Of a stretch of 64,000 bases of DNA, positions 27,659-35,163 are shown piece by piece. A model generated the notes under the pieces. That model saw only the letters and a program-made list of their open reading frames with translations. It was not told the origin of the DNA and searched no databases. The position numbers and the translations under genes are program-made. The first letter of the stretch is position 1; the number at the start of each line of letters is the position of its first letter. Source of the stretch: Mesorhizobium amorphae (GTDB lineage: Bacteria; Pseudomonadota; Alphaproteobacteria; Rhizobiales; Rhizobiaceae); the NCBI GenBank assembly GCA_003240775.1, contig QFNI01000010.1:34647-98646 (forward strand), read 5' to 3'.

Positions 27659-28636
27659 ATGTTTCGCAAGTTCGCTTTGTCGCTCGCGCTCGGTGCGGCG
27701 GCGCTGGCTTTCGCCGGTCCGGCCGGCGCGCAGGAGAAGGTGACGGTCGCCTACTTCCTGGAATGGCCGACCGCCAACCAGGTCGCCCAGGTCGACAAGA
27801 TCTACGACAAGGAACTCGGCGTCGACGTCGAGTGGCGCGCCTTCGGCAACGGCAACGAGATGACCCAGGCGATGGTCTCGGGCGACGTTCAGATCGCCTA
27901 CAGCCAGGGCTTCGTGCCCTTCGTGGTGGGCGTCACCAACGGCGCGCCGCTGAAGATGGTGGGCGTGGCCGTCACCTATTCCGAGAACGACCTCTGCATC
28001 GTGCGCGACGATGCCGGCATCACCAAGGAGAACGCCAAGGAGCTCGAAGGCAAGCGGGTCGCGACCCCCATCGGCAACGTCACCCACTACAAGCTCCTCA
28101 AGACCCTCGAGCACCTGAAGGTGGATGCGTCCAAGGTGGAGCTGGTGCAGATGAACCCGGCCGACGCAGCCGTAGCGCTCGTGCGCGGTGACGTGCCGAT
28201 GGCCTGCGCCTTCGGCGGCGCGCTGTCGCGCATGAAGGAAGTGGGCAAGCCCCTGATGACGGGCGCCGAGCAGGAAGCCGTCGGCATCAACACCTTCGAC
28301 ATCGTCTCGGTGACCGACAGCTTCGCTTCCGAGCATCCCGACCTCGTGCGCAAGTTCATGGCCGTGACCGCCAAGGCCAATGCCGACTACGCGGCGAACC
28401 CCGACGCCAACATCGAGAAGATCGCGGGCGCCGCCGGCATGGACCTGGACGCCACGAAGTCCACCATCGCGGCCTTCGGCTTCCCCACGCCGCAGGACCA
28501 GGAGGGTGCCAATTGGCTGGGCGGCGGCTCGGCCCAAGCGGCCAAGGGCGTGGCCGACCTGATGGTGCAGTCCGGCAACATCGAAAAGGCGCTGCCCGAC
28601 TACAGCCCCTATGTGGACGCGTCCTTCCTGAAATAA
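27659..28636 (+). CDS. tauA: Taurine ABC transporter periplasmic binding protein
   Basis: A 325-residue exported binding protein with signal peptide (cleavage after GPAGAQ) and the SsuA/TauA fold. KVTVAYFLEWPTANQVAQVD, WRAFGNGNEMTQAMVSGDVQ and MACAFGGALSRM are typical of TauA of Alphaproteobacteria. It captures taurine for the TauBC importer encoded directly downstream. The ATG at 27659 has AGAGGAG eight bases upstream; the GTG 27 bases earlier is unlikely. The 167 bases before it must hold the promoter; I see a CTTGA...TCAAG inverted repeat at 27510-27530 but no clear TauR direct repeats. Confidence 0.92.
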   Translation: MFRKFALSLALGAAALAFAGPAGAQEKVTVAYFLEWPTANQVAQVDKIYDKELGVDVEWRAFGNGNEMTQAMVSGDVQIAYSQGFVPFVVGVTNGAPLKMVGVAVTYSENDLCIVRDDAGITKENAKELEGKRVATPIGNVTHYKLLKTLEHLKVDASKVELVQMNPADAAVALVRGDVPMACAFGGALSRMKEVGKPLMTGAEQEAVGINTFDIVSVTDSFASEHPDLVRKFMAVTAKANADYAANPDANIEKIAGAAGMDLDATKSTIAAFGFPTPQDQEGANWLGGGSAQAAKGVADLMVQSGNIEKALPDYSPYVDASFLK

Positions 28637-28700
28637 GCCCCGTGCGGGCGCGGAGCCTCCCGCTGCGCACCCGCCCACTTCCAGCCAAGGAACGCCGCCC

Positions 28701-29513
28701 ATGAGCGAGGTCGTCATCGACGGCGTCTCGATGGACTATGCCATGCCCGACGGCGGCGCGCTGCGCGCGCTGGCCGACGTGTCGCTTTCCATCGGCAAGG
28801 GCGAGATCGTCTCGGTGCTCGGGCCGTCGGGCTGCGGCAAGACCACGCTTCTCAACATCGTGGCGGGTTTCCTGGCGCCTTCGGCCGGCTCCGTGCGCGT
28901 GGGCGGCCGCCCCGTGACCGGCCCCGGCCCCGACCGGGGCATGGTGTTCCAGCAGGGCGCGCTCTTCGAATGGCTGAGCGTGGAGGACAACGTGTCCTTT
29001 GGCCCTCGCATGGCGGGCCTGCCCAAGGAGGAGATCGCCGAGCGCACGGGGCGGCTGATCGCGGCGGTGGGCCTGGCCGATTTCCGCAAGCGGCCGGTCT
29101 ACCAGCTTTCGGGCGGCATGCAGCAGCGCGTGGCGCTCGCCCGCTGCCTCGCCAACGACCCGCAGGTGATCCTGATGGACGAGCCGCTCGGCGCGCTCGA
29201 CGCGCTGACGCGCGAGAAGATGCAGGGCCTCGTGCTCCGGCTCTGGAAGGAGTTCGGCAAGACCGTGGTGCTGATCACCCACTCCGTCGAGGAGGCGCTG
29301 TTTCTGGGCGAGCGGCTCGTGGTGATGCAGCCCCGGCCCGGCCGCATCGCCAGGGAACTCCGTCTGCCCTTCGCCGACCGCGGCCTTTCCGAGGACCCCC
29401 GCACCATCAAGGCCTCGCCCGATTTCGTGGCCGTGCGCGAGGAGATCCTGTCCATGATCTGGGGCATGGAGGAAGCCATCATGGGCCAGGCCACGAGCGA
29501 GATCGGGAGCTGA
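28701..29513 (+). CDS. tauB: Taurine ABC transporter ATP-binding protein
   Basis: A 270-residue ATPase with Walker A GPSGCGKTTL, Q-loop VFQQGALFEW, signature LSGGMQQRVALAR, Walker B VILMDEPLGALD and switch histidine in LITHSVEEA. The FQQxALxxWxxVxDNV Q-loop is typical of the TauB/SsuB group. It lies 64 bases after tauA and 2 bases before tauC. Confidence 0.93.
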   Translation: MSEVVIDGVSMDYAMPDGGALRALADVSLSIGKGEIVSVLGPSGCGKTTLLNIVAGFLAPSAGSVRVGGRPVTGPGPDRGMVFQQGALFEWLSVEDNVSFGPRMAGLPKEEIAERTGRLIAAVGLADFRKRPVYQLSGGMQQRVALARCLANDPQVILMDEPLGALDALTREKMQGLVLRLWKEFGKTVVLITHSVEEALFLGERLVVMQPRPGRIARELRLPFADRGLSEDPRTIKASPDFVAVREEILSMIWGMEEAIMGQATSEIGS

Positions 29514-29515
29514 GG

Positions 29516-30376
29516 ATGCAGCGCAACCCCTCCCGCCTGGCCGAATGGCTGGGCTTAGTCGACAACAGCTTCACCCGCCAGAAGACGGTGAAGTTCGGCG
29601 ATCCGTCCGCCGTGAATTCGGGGCGGCTCTATTCCATCCTGGTCGTGCTCGCGCTGATCGGCGCGTGGTGGATCGTTTCCGCTTTCGGCCTCGTGCGGCC
29701 CTTCTTCTGGCCCACCATCGGCGGAACCTGGGACCGGCTCGTGCGGCTCGCGACCGAGGGCTTCCGCAACGTGGCGCTGTGGGAGCATGTCTGGGTCAGC
29801 GTGTTCCGCGTGGTGTCGGGCGTGGTGCTGGGTGCCATCGTCGGCATTCCCATCGGTTTCGCCATGGGGCTTTCGAGCGTGGCGCGCGGCGTGTTCGACC
29901 CCATCGTCGAGTTCATGCGGCCGATCCCACCGCTCGCGCTCATCCCGCTCATCATCCTGTGGTTCGGCATCGACGAGACCGCGAAGATCTTCCTGCTCTT
30001 TCTCGCCTCGCTCTTCATCATGATCATCGCGGCGCGCGCGGGCGCGGCAAGCGTGCGCGTGTCCAAGGTGCATGCGGCCTATTCGCTGGGCGCTTCCCGC
30101 TCCCAGGTGTTGCGCCACGTGATCCTGCCCAACGCCCTGCCCGAGATCTTCACGGGCCTGCGCACCGCGATGGGCGTGTGCTGGGGCACGGTGGTGGCGG
30201 CAGAGCTCGTCGCGGCCGACCAGGGGCTCGGCTCCATGATCATGATCGCCAAGAACTTCCTGCAGACCGACACGGTGGTGATCGGCATCGTGCTGATCGG
30301 CCTGATCGGCTACGCCATTGAGATGGGCATGCGGGCGCTCGAGCGCCGCTTCATTCCCTGGAAAGGCAAAGGCTGA
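29516..30376 (+). CDS. tauC: Taurine ABC transporter permease
   Basis: A 286-residue permease with six membrane helices and the EAA loop that docks the ATPase (AYSLGASRSQVLRHVILPNALP). It is a BPD-type SsuC/TauC permease. The ATG at 29516 is preceded by GAGCTGAG and lies right after the tauB stop; a longer open frame upstream overlaps tauB and is spurious. The next gene starts inside its stop codon. Confidence 0.92.
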   Translation: MQRNPSRLAEWLGLVDNSFTRQKTVKFGDPSAVNSGRLYSILVVLALIGAWWIVSAFGLVRPFFWPTIGGTWDRLVRLATEGFRNVALWEHVWVSVFRVVSGVVLGAIVGIPIGFAMGLSSVARGVFDPIVEFMRPIPPLALIPLIILWFGIDETAKIFLLFLASLFIMIIAARAGAASVRVSKVHAAYSLGASRSQVLRHVILPNALPEIFTGLRTAMGVCWGTVVAAELVAADQGLGSMIMIAKNFLQTDTVVIGIVLIGLIGYAIEMGMRALERRFIPWKGKG

Positions 30377-31404
30377 TGCGTTCCACGCGCGCGATCCAGA
30401 TCGTCGGCTGCCACGCGGAGGGCGAGGTGGGCGACGTGATCGTGGGCGGCGTCGCGCCGCCCCCCGGCGACACGCTCTGGGCGCAGTCGCGCTTCATCGC
30501 CCAAGACGATCACCTGCGCCGCTTCGTTCTCAACGAGCCGCGCGGCGGCGTTTTCCGCCACATCAACCTGCTGGTGCCGCCCAAGGACCCGAGTGCCGCC
30601 ATGGGCTTCATCATCATGGAGCCGTCGGACACGCCGCCCATGTCGGGCTCGAACTCGATCTGCGTGGCGACCGTGCTGCTCGACACCGGCATCGTGCCGA
30701 TGCAGGAGCCCGAAACGCGTTTCCGACTGGAAGCGCCGGGCGGCACGGTGGACATCCGCGCGGAATGCGCGGGCGGCAAGGCCAAGCGCATCACCGTCCA
30801 GAACGTGCCCTCGTTCGCCGACCGGCTCGACGCCGTGCTCGAAGTGGAGGGGCTCGGCTCGCTTCGCGTGGACACGGCCTATGGCGGCGACAGCTTCGTG
30901 ATCGTGGATGCAGCAAGCCTCGGCCTCACGATCCGTCCCGAAGAAGCGCGCGCGTTGGCCGAGACGGGCATGCGCATCGTGCGCGCGGCGGACGAGCAAC
31001 TGGGCTTTCGCCATCCGCTCAATCCCGACTGGCGGCATTTCTCGTTCTGCCAGTTCACCGCGCCCGTTTCGCGCGAGAACGGGGTGCTCTCGGGCCTCAG
31101 CACGGTGGCCATCCGGCCGGGCAAGCTCGACCGCTCGCCGACCGGCACGGGCTGCTCGGCGCGCATGGCGGTGCTGCATGCGCGGGGCGAGATGGGGGTG
31201 GGCGACCGGTTCGTCGGCCGCTCGGTGACGGGCTCGGAGTTCCATTGCCGGATCGAGGGCGAGACCGCCGTGGGCGACCGCCGAGCCATCGTGCCCACCG
31301 TTTCCGGCCGGGCCTGGATCACCGACACCCGCCAGCTTCTGCTCGACCCCGAAGACCCCTGGCCGGAAGGCTACCGCCTGTCCGACACCTGGCCCAATCT
31401 TTAG
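30376..31404 (+). CDS. Proline racemase family protein with Ser in place of the first catalytic Cys
   Basis: A 342-residue member of the proline racemase / 4-hydroxyproline epimerase / trans-3-hydroxyproline dehydratase family. The usual first catalytic motif MCGHN is here MSGSN (Ser90, with the neighbouring His also changed, Ser92), whereas the second is intact as SPTGTGCSARM (Cys260). The ATG overlaps the tauC stop codon (TGATG), so it is translated with the taurine transporter. Members with a Ser/Cys pair are known in the family, but the change of the following His as well makes ordinary two-base racemisation unlikely. The true substrate is unknown; the operon position suggests an amino or imino acid imported or handled with taurine. 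Confidence 0.8.
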   Translation: MRSTRAIQIVGCHAEGEVGDVIVGGVAPPPGDTLWAQSRFIAQDDHLRRFVLNEPRGGVFRHINLLVPPKDPSAAMGFIIMEPSDTPPMSGSNSICVATVLLDTGIVPMQEPETRFRLEAPGGTVDIRAECAGGKAKRITVQNVPSFADRLDAVLEVEGLGSLRVDTAYGGDSFVIVDAASLGLTIRPEEARALAETGMRIVRAADEQLGFRHPLNPDWRHFSFCQFTAPVSRENGVLSGLSTVAIRPGKLDRSPTGTGCSARMAVLHARGEMGVGDRFVGRSVTGSEFHCRIEGETAVGDRRAIVPTVSGRAWITDTRQLLLDPEDPWPEGYRLSDTWPNL

Positions 31405-31407
31405 ATC

Positions 31408-33003
31408 TTACTCCACCCGGAACGCCGCCACGCCCCAATCCACGCGCGCGCGGCGCGCGGCGATCTCGGTCTGGAGCAGGCCGAAATAGCGCTCGGCCGG
31501 CTCGCCGTCCGCGCCCGGCACGGTGTGAAGCGACACGCTGCTCGCGAGCGCCAGCAGAAGCACGGGCTGGGCCTCGGCCAGTTCCAGGCGGAACTCCGCG
31601 CGGCCGTTTCTGGCTTCCACCCCCGCCACCCGCTCCACCCGGCCGGCCCCGTCGATCGCGAGAAGTGTCAGAACCGGCAGCCCTACGCCGCTCACGCTGC
31701 CCGTCTGCGCAACATTCGCGCCCACCACCGGACGCGCCACGCGAACAGCCAAGCCGCCGGTGTTGCCGAGCAGGCTGGCGAAGCGAAGCCCCGCGCATTG
31801 CTGTTGCGCGACGCGGTTGCCCTGCACCTCCACTCCCCCCACGGCCGCTTCCATGCGGCGGCGGAAGCTTTCGAGGCCATCGGTGGTCTGGCCGAAGCTC
31901 GCAACGAGCAGCCCCTCTTCGGGCGAGGCGGGCTGCGCCAGGAAGCAGGCGGCGCCCCGCTGGGTGGAGACCGCGCGCACGAGCCGCGCGTGGGCTTCCG
32001 GGTCCGTCCCGCCCGCCGGCCCCAGCACGGCTTCGGGCTCGGGCCGGCGGGCGGCGGTGGCGGGGCGCGTCTGGGGCGCCAGAACGGGTGCGGGCGTCGC
32101 CTGCGCCATCGGTGCCGCGCGCGAGGCGAGCGCTTGGGGGCGGGCGGGAATGGTGGAGGCCGCACCCCCCGGCGCGCGGGCGCGCGGTGCCGCAGGGGAC
32201 GGCGCCCGCGCAACCGGCACGGCGCGGGCCGCAGGCGCGGCAGTGCCCGTTCTTGCTGCGGCTTGCGGCAGGGGCACGACCACGCTCGGTGTTTCCGGGC
32301 CCACGGCGGATGGCGCGACCCCGCGCGCGGTTCCCACTGTTGCGACTGTCCCGCCTGCTTCCGGCTGCACAGGCGCAACCGTTCTTCCGCTCCCACGCCC
32401 GGCCGCTTCGAGCGATGCGGTGTCGGACACCGCAAGGGCGGGAACGCCAGCCGGCGCAACGGAGGGTGCGGCGAGGGCTTCTTCGGATGCCGGCCCGATA
32501 GCGGGGCTGGCCGCTCCATCGGCCAGCGGCGCGAGCACGGCGCTTCCGGTCGGGGCCAAGGCCTCGCCCACGGAAGACTGCGCTTCCACGGTGGCGGAAA
32601 GCACGGCGGTCGGCGCGAGCGGCTGGGCCTGTTCGGCGCTGCCGAGCGCTATCGCCTCCTCCACCGTTGTCGCCGCAACGGTTGCGGCATCCGATGCCGC
32701 GGAGACCTCGACACCGGGCCCCAGGGGATCGAGTGCCGCAGCAGCCTCGGCAGCGGGCGCTGTGGCGCTTGACGCTTCGAGCGGCGCGAGCGCGCCGGGT
32801 GTCTCCACCGGGGCGGGCGCCGCGGCAACCGCAACGGTTGCCGGCACCGCCAGTCGCTCCGATGGCGGAGAGACGTCTGTGCCGATCAGGATGCGGGTGG
32901 AAGCGGGCCGGGCCGGCGCATGGGCGGGCAGGAGGAGCAGCAGGCCGCCAAGGCCCACGTGAAGCAGGAGCGACAGGCCGAAGGCGCGGCCCCACGGGTT
33001 CAC
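31408..33003 (-). CDS. TonB-like anchor protein with Ala/Pro-rich spacer and atypical C-terminal domain
   Basis: A 531-residue protein. Residues about 7-27 (AFGLSLLLHVGLGGLLLLLP) form a TonB-like N-terminal signal anchor; the SxxxH pattern in it (Ser11, His15) is the one TonB uses to couple to ExbB/ExbD. Residues about 30-340 are a low-complexity Ala/Pro/Val-rich spacer long enough to cross the periplasm. The C-terminal domain (about 345-531) does not show the TonB YP motif or beta fold signature; it contains two cysteines (AACFLAQP, QQQCAGLRF) and reminds me of an uncharacterised C-terminal domain on some rhizobial Ser/Thr kinases and caspase-like proteins. It overlaps the second exbD by 4 bases and is the last gene of the operon. 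Role: probably transmits force from the ExbBD motor; the outer target is unknown. Confidence 0.6.
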   Translation of the reverse strand: MNPWGRAFGLSLLLHVGLGGLLLLLPAHAPARPASTRILIGTDVSPPSERLAVPATVAVAAAPAPVETPGALAPLEASSATAPAAEAAAALDPLGPGVEVSAASDAATVAATTVEEAIALGSAEQAQPLAPTAVLSATVEAQSSVGEALAPTGSAVLAPLADGAASPAIGPASEEALAAPSVAPAGVPALAVSDTASLEAAGRGSGRTVAPVQPEAGGTVATVGTARGVAPSAVGPETPSVVVPLPQAAARTGTAAPAARAVPVARAPSPAAPRARAPGGAASTIPARPQALASRAAPMAQATPAPVLAPQTRPATAARRPEPEAVLGPAGGTDPEAHARLVRAVSTQRGAACFLAQPASPEEGLLVASFGQTTDGLESFRRRMEAAVGGVEVQGNRVAQQQCAGLRFASLLGNTGGLAVRVARPVVGANVAQTGSVSGVGLPVLTLLAIDGAGRVERVAGVEARNGRAEFRLELAEAQPVLLLALASSVSLHTVPGADGEPAERYFGLLQTEIAARRARVDWGVAAFRVE

Positions 33004-33407
33004 GGCCCCGCCCCCTCGCTGTGGAGCGAGACGATGCGCGTGCGAATGCCGCCCTGGTCGAGCTGCGCGAGAAGGCGCAGAAACTCCGTGCCCGCGCCCG
33101 AGCGCTCGGCCAGGACGTTCAGAAACGGCGCGCCCTCGCTCGCGCGCCGGGCAGCCGTCATGAAATCGGCTGGTGCCAGGGCCGCGCCGTCGAGAAAGAG
33201 GCTGCCATCGGCTGCCAAGAGAAGCAGCGGGCGCGGCAGGCGGTCGAGCGGGAGGTCCGCCGTCAGCGGCGCGTTCGTGCCGAGCTCCACGCCTTTGATG
33301 AGCGAGCCCGTCGCCAGGTAGAACAGGAGAAGCAGGAACACCACGTTGATGATGGTGAGCGAGAAGTCATGCCGGAAACGCTTTCGGGGCGGCGGCAGGA
33401 ACCTCAT
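33000..33407 (-). CDS. Degenerate ExbD-like protein (membrane Asp replaced by Asn)
   Basis: A 135-residue ExbD/TolR-like protein: short basic cytoplasmic N-terminus (RKRFRHDF), one membrane helix and a periplasmic domain. The ExbD helix motif LTPLIDVxFLLLIFFM is here LTIINVVFLLLLFYL, so the proton-carrying aspartate (Asp25 in E. coli ExbD) is Asn21. It overlaps the upstream normal exbD by 4 bases (ATGA) and the TonB-like gene by 4 bases. It probably forms a heterodimer with the normal ExbD inside the ExbB pentamer; this is inference. Confidence 0.72.
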   Translation of the reverse strand: MRFLPPPRKRFRHDFSLTIINVVFLLLLFYLATGSLIKGVELGTNAPLTADLPLDRLPRPLLLLAADGSLFLDGAALAPADFMTAARRASEGAPFLNVLAERSGAGTEFLRLLAQLDQGGIRTRIVSLHSEGAGP

Positions 33408-33823
33408 GGCGCTGTGTCCACCAGCGTGACCGAGGCGAGCCCCGCCCCGCTGACCGCTTCGAGCACCGACACCACATCCTGAACCGACGCGCCGGGCGCG
33501 GCGGACACCACGACGCCCTTGAAGCCCTGGGCCTCAAGCGCCGGCAGAAGCGCTTTCAGCTCGGTGATGGCGCGCGTCTCGCCGCCCACGCCCACCGTTC
33601 CCGCGCCCACCCGCAAGGCCAGGCTGCTCGCGGCCGCCGTGCCGCCTGCGGGCGTCGGCGCGGCGCGCACCGCGCGCTCGGTCGGGATCAGCGAGAAGGG
33701 CGCTATCTGCGAAGACAGCATGAAGAAGATCAGAAGCAGGAACATCACGTCGATCAGCGGCGTGAGCACGAAGAGCGCGCGCGAGCGCTTGGGCGGGCGG
33801 GCGAGATAGGAAAGCGCGCGCAC
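33404..33823 (-). CDS. exbD: ExbD/TolR-family biopolymer transport protein
   Basis: A 139-residue ExbD with the full helix motif LTPLIDVMFLLLIFFML and the essential Asp25. The periplasmic domain (about 45-139) has the ExbD pattern ending in EAVSGAGLASVTLV. It starts one base after the ExbB stop and overlaps the next exbD-like gene. It forms the ion-conducting path together with the ExbB-like subunit. Confidence 0.88.
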   Translation of the reverse strand: MRALSYLARPPKRSRALFVLTPLIDVMFLLLIFFMLSSQIAPFSLIPTERAVRAAPTPAGGTAAASSLALRVGAGTVGVGGETRAITELKALLPALEAQGFKGVVVSAAPGASVQDVVSVLEAVSGAGLASVTLVDTAP

Positions 33824-33824
33824 C

Positions 33825-34499
33825 TCAGCCCGGCGCGTCGAAGGCGGCTGCGAAATCGCGCGCGGACGGCAGTTCGGGCGCCGTGCCCGACATCACCCCG
33901 CCGATCGCCGCGTCCAGCGTCGCGCGTTCCTCTTCCACCCGCGCGTCGAGCCAGACCCAGAGGAAGTAGAAGGGAATGGCCACCGCAAGCCCGGCCGCCG
34001 TGGTGAGGAGGGCCGCCCAGATGCCGGTTGCGAGCGCGGAAGGATCGATCGCGCCTCCGGCCTGCGAAAGCTCGCCGAAGGCCGAGATCATGCCGATCAC
34101 GGTGCCGAGCAGGCCCATCATGGGGGCCGCCTGCACCACCGCTTCCAGGATGCGCAGGTGGCGGCCGATGGCCGACATCTGGTTGAGCGCGGTCTGGATG
34201 GCGAGGTCTTGCGCACGCGCGCGGTCGGAGGGCCGCGCCATCAGCGAGCCCATGGCGGAAAGCACGGTGGCGGAAGCCGGCGACACCTCCTTGCGCGCCT
34301 CGTCGATGGCCTTTTGCCGCTCGCCATGCGCCCAGAAGCCCACCGCGCGCCGGGCCGCACGCGAACGGCCCACACCCATGCGGCGGAACTGCGCGATCTT
34401 CGCCAGCACCACGGTCGCCGCCATCACGGACACGAAGAGCAGCGCGATCAGCACCGGCCCGCCGGCGGAACGAAGCTGGGCGAACAGCACGTCGAGCAT
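33825..34499 (-). CDS. exbB: MotA/TolQ/ExbB proton channel family protein
   Basis: A 224-residue protein with three membrane helices (about 12-34, 113-137 and 152-178) and a cytoplasmic domain between the first two. Channel motifs: APMMGLLGTVIGMISAF in helix 2 and LATGIWAALLTTAAGLAVAIP in helix 3, with the conserved threonines. The glutamate that E. coli ExbB has in helix 3 (GIAEAL) is not present (GIWAAL), as in several distant family members. The ATG at 34499 has GAGGA ten bases upstream; a long open frame beyond it overlaps the preceding gene in another frame and is spurious. It builds the motor with the two ExbD-like proteins. Confidence 0.85.
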   Translation of the reverse strand: MLDVLFAQLRSAGGPVLIALLFVSVMAATVVLAKIAQFRRMGVGRSRAARRAVGFWAHGERQKAIDEARKEVSPASATVLSAMGSLMARPSDRARAQDLAIQTALNQMSAIGRHLRILEAVVQAAPMMGLLGTVIGMISAFGELSQAGGAIDPSALATGIWAALLTTAAGLAVAIPFYFLWVWLDARVEEERATLDAAIGGVMSGTAPELPSARDFAAAFDAPG

Positions 34500-34516
34500 G
34501 GAGTGCGGTCCTCGCC

Positions 34517-34933
34517 TTAGAGCCCGAACAGGATCGGCGTGCGGGTCGAGGTGGACAGGTTGTCGATGCAGAGCGTCGAGCCCTTGCCGTCTGCCACGCA
34601 CTCGTTGATGTCGTTGACCAGAAGCCGCGAGATCGTGGAGCAGGCCTGGCCAGCGAGGTCGAACTGCACGACCTTGGTCTTGCCGGCGGGCAGGCGGCCG
34701 AACTGGAACACCAGCGATTGCGCCACCTTGCCTTCGGCGTTGAAGGTGAAGACGTCGAAGGACGCCTTGTCGAGCAGCACGCCGGCATTGTTGGTGGCGA
34801 CATAGGAAAGCCGACAGCCGCCGTTCACGTCGACCGCATCGTTGAGCTCGATGGCCAGGCCCGCCGAAGTCTGGGCCCATGCCGGGAAGCTGCCGAGAAG
34901 GGTCGCGAGACCCAGCGCAAGCATGCGTGTCAT
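34517..34933 (-). CDS. Small secreted protein, first gene of the ExbBD-like operon
   Basis: A 138-residue protein with signal peptide (MTRMLALGLATLLGSFPAWA). The mature part has four cysteines (GGCRLSY, GQACSTI, NECVADG, TLCID) and reads as a beta-rich domain: CRLSYVATNNAGVLLDKASF, FQFGRLPAGKTKVVQFDL, SRLLVNDINEC. I recall similar proteins beside ExbB-like genes in other Alphaproteobacteria, annotated only as hypothetical or Tat-signal proteins. No catalytic motif is seen. GGGGGAAG lies eight bases before the ATG. Because it leads the operon it is probably a periplasmic sensor or component of the machine. Confidence 0.65.
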   Translation of the reverse strand: MTRMLALGLATLLGSFPAWAQTSAGLAIELNDAVDVNGGCRLSYVATNNAGVLLDKASFDVFTFNAEGKVAQSLVFQFGRLPAGKTKVVQFDLAGQACSTISRLLVNDINECVADGKGSTLCIDNLSTSTRTPILFGL

Positions 34934-35032
34934 CGACGTTCTTCCCCCTGTCTTCCGCGGCGCCGTGCCTTCAGCCTATAGCATCGGATTTGCGGGAAGA
35001 AAGGCAAAGGGGCGTGAGGGAGAGGGTGTGCG

Positions 35033-35158
35033 TGCTTCGAGGCCCGCATGCCGCGGGCACCTCAGCATGAGGACCGCTTGTGCTGACCTGACCGATCCAG
35101 CCTAGCGCCCCACTCCCCTCATGCTGAGGTGCCCGGCCCAAGGCCGGGCCTCGAAGCA
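35033..35158. repeat. Large inverted-repeat intergenic element
   Basis: Arms 35033-35072 and 35117-35158 are inverted copies: the left begins TGCTTCGAGGCCCG and ends CACCTCAGCATGAGG, the right begins CCTCATGCTGAGGTG and ends CGGGCCTCGAAGCA, with a 44-base centre. Each arm also has a small GC palindrome inside. The whole could fold into a long hairpin. Elements built on CCTCAGCATGAGG and CTTCGAGGC are frequent between genes in Hyphomicrobiales. It lies between the ExbBD-like operon and the end of hutD, upstream of the former, so the operon promoter must lie in 34934-35032. Confidence 0.8.
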
Positions 35159-35163
35159 CCCAC

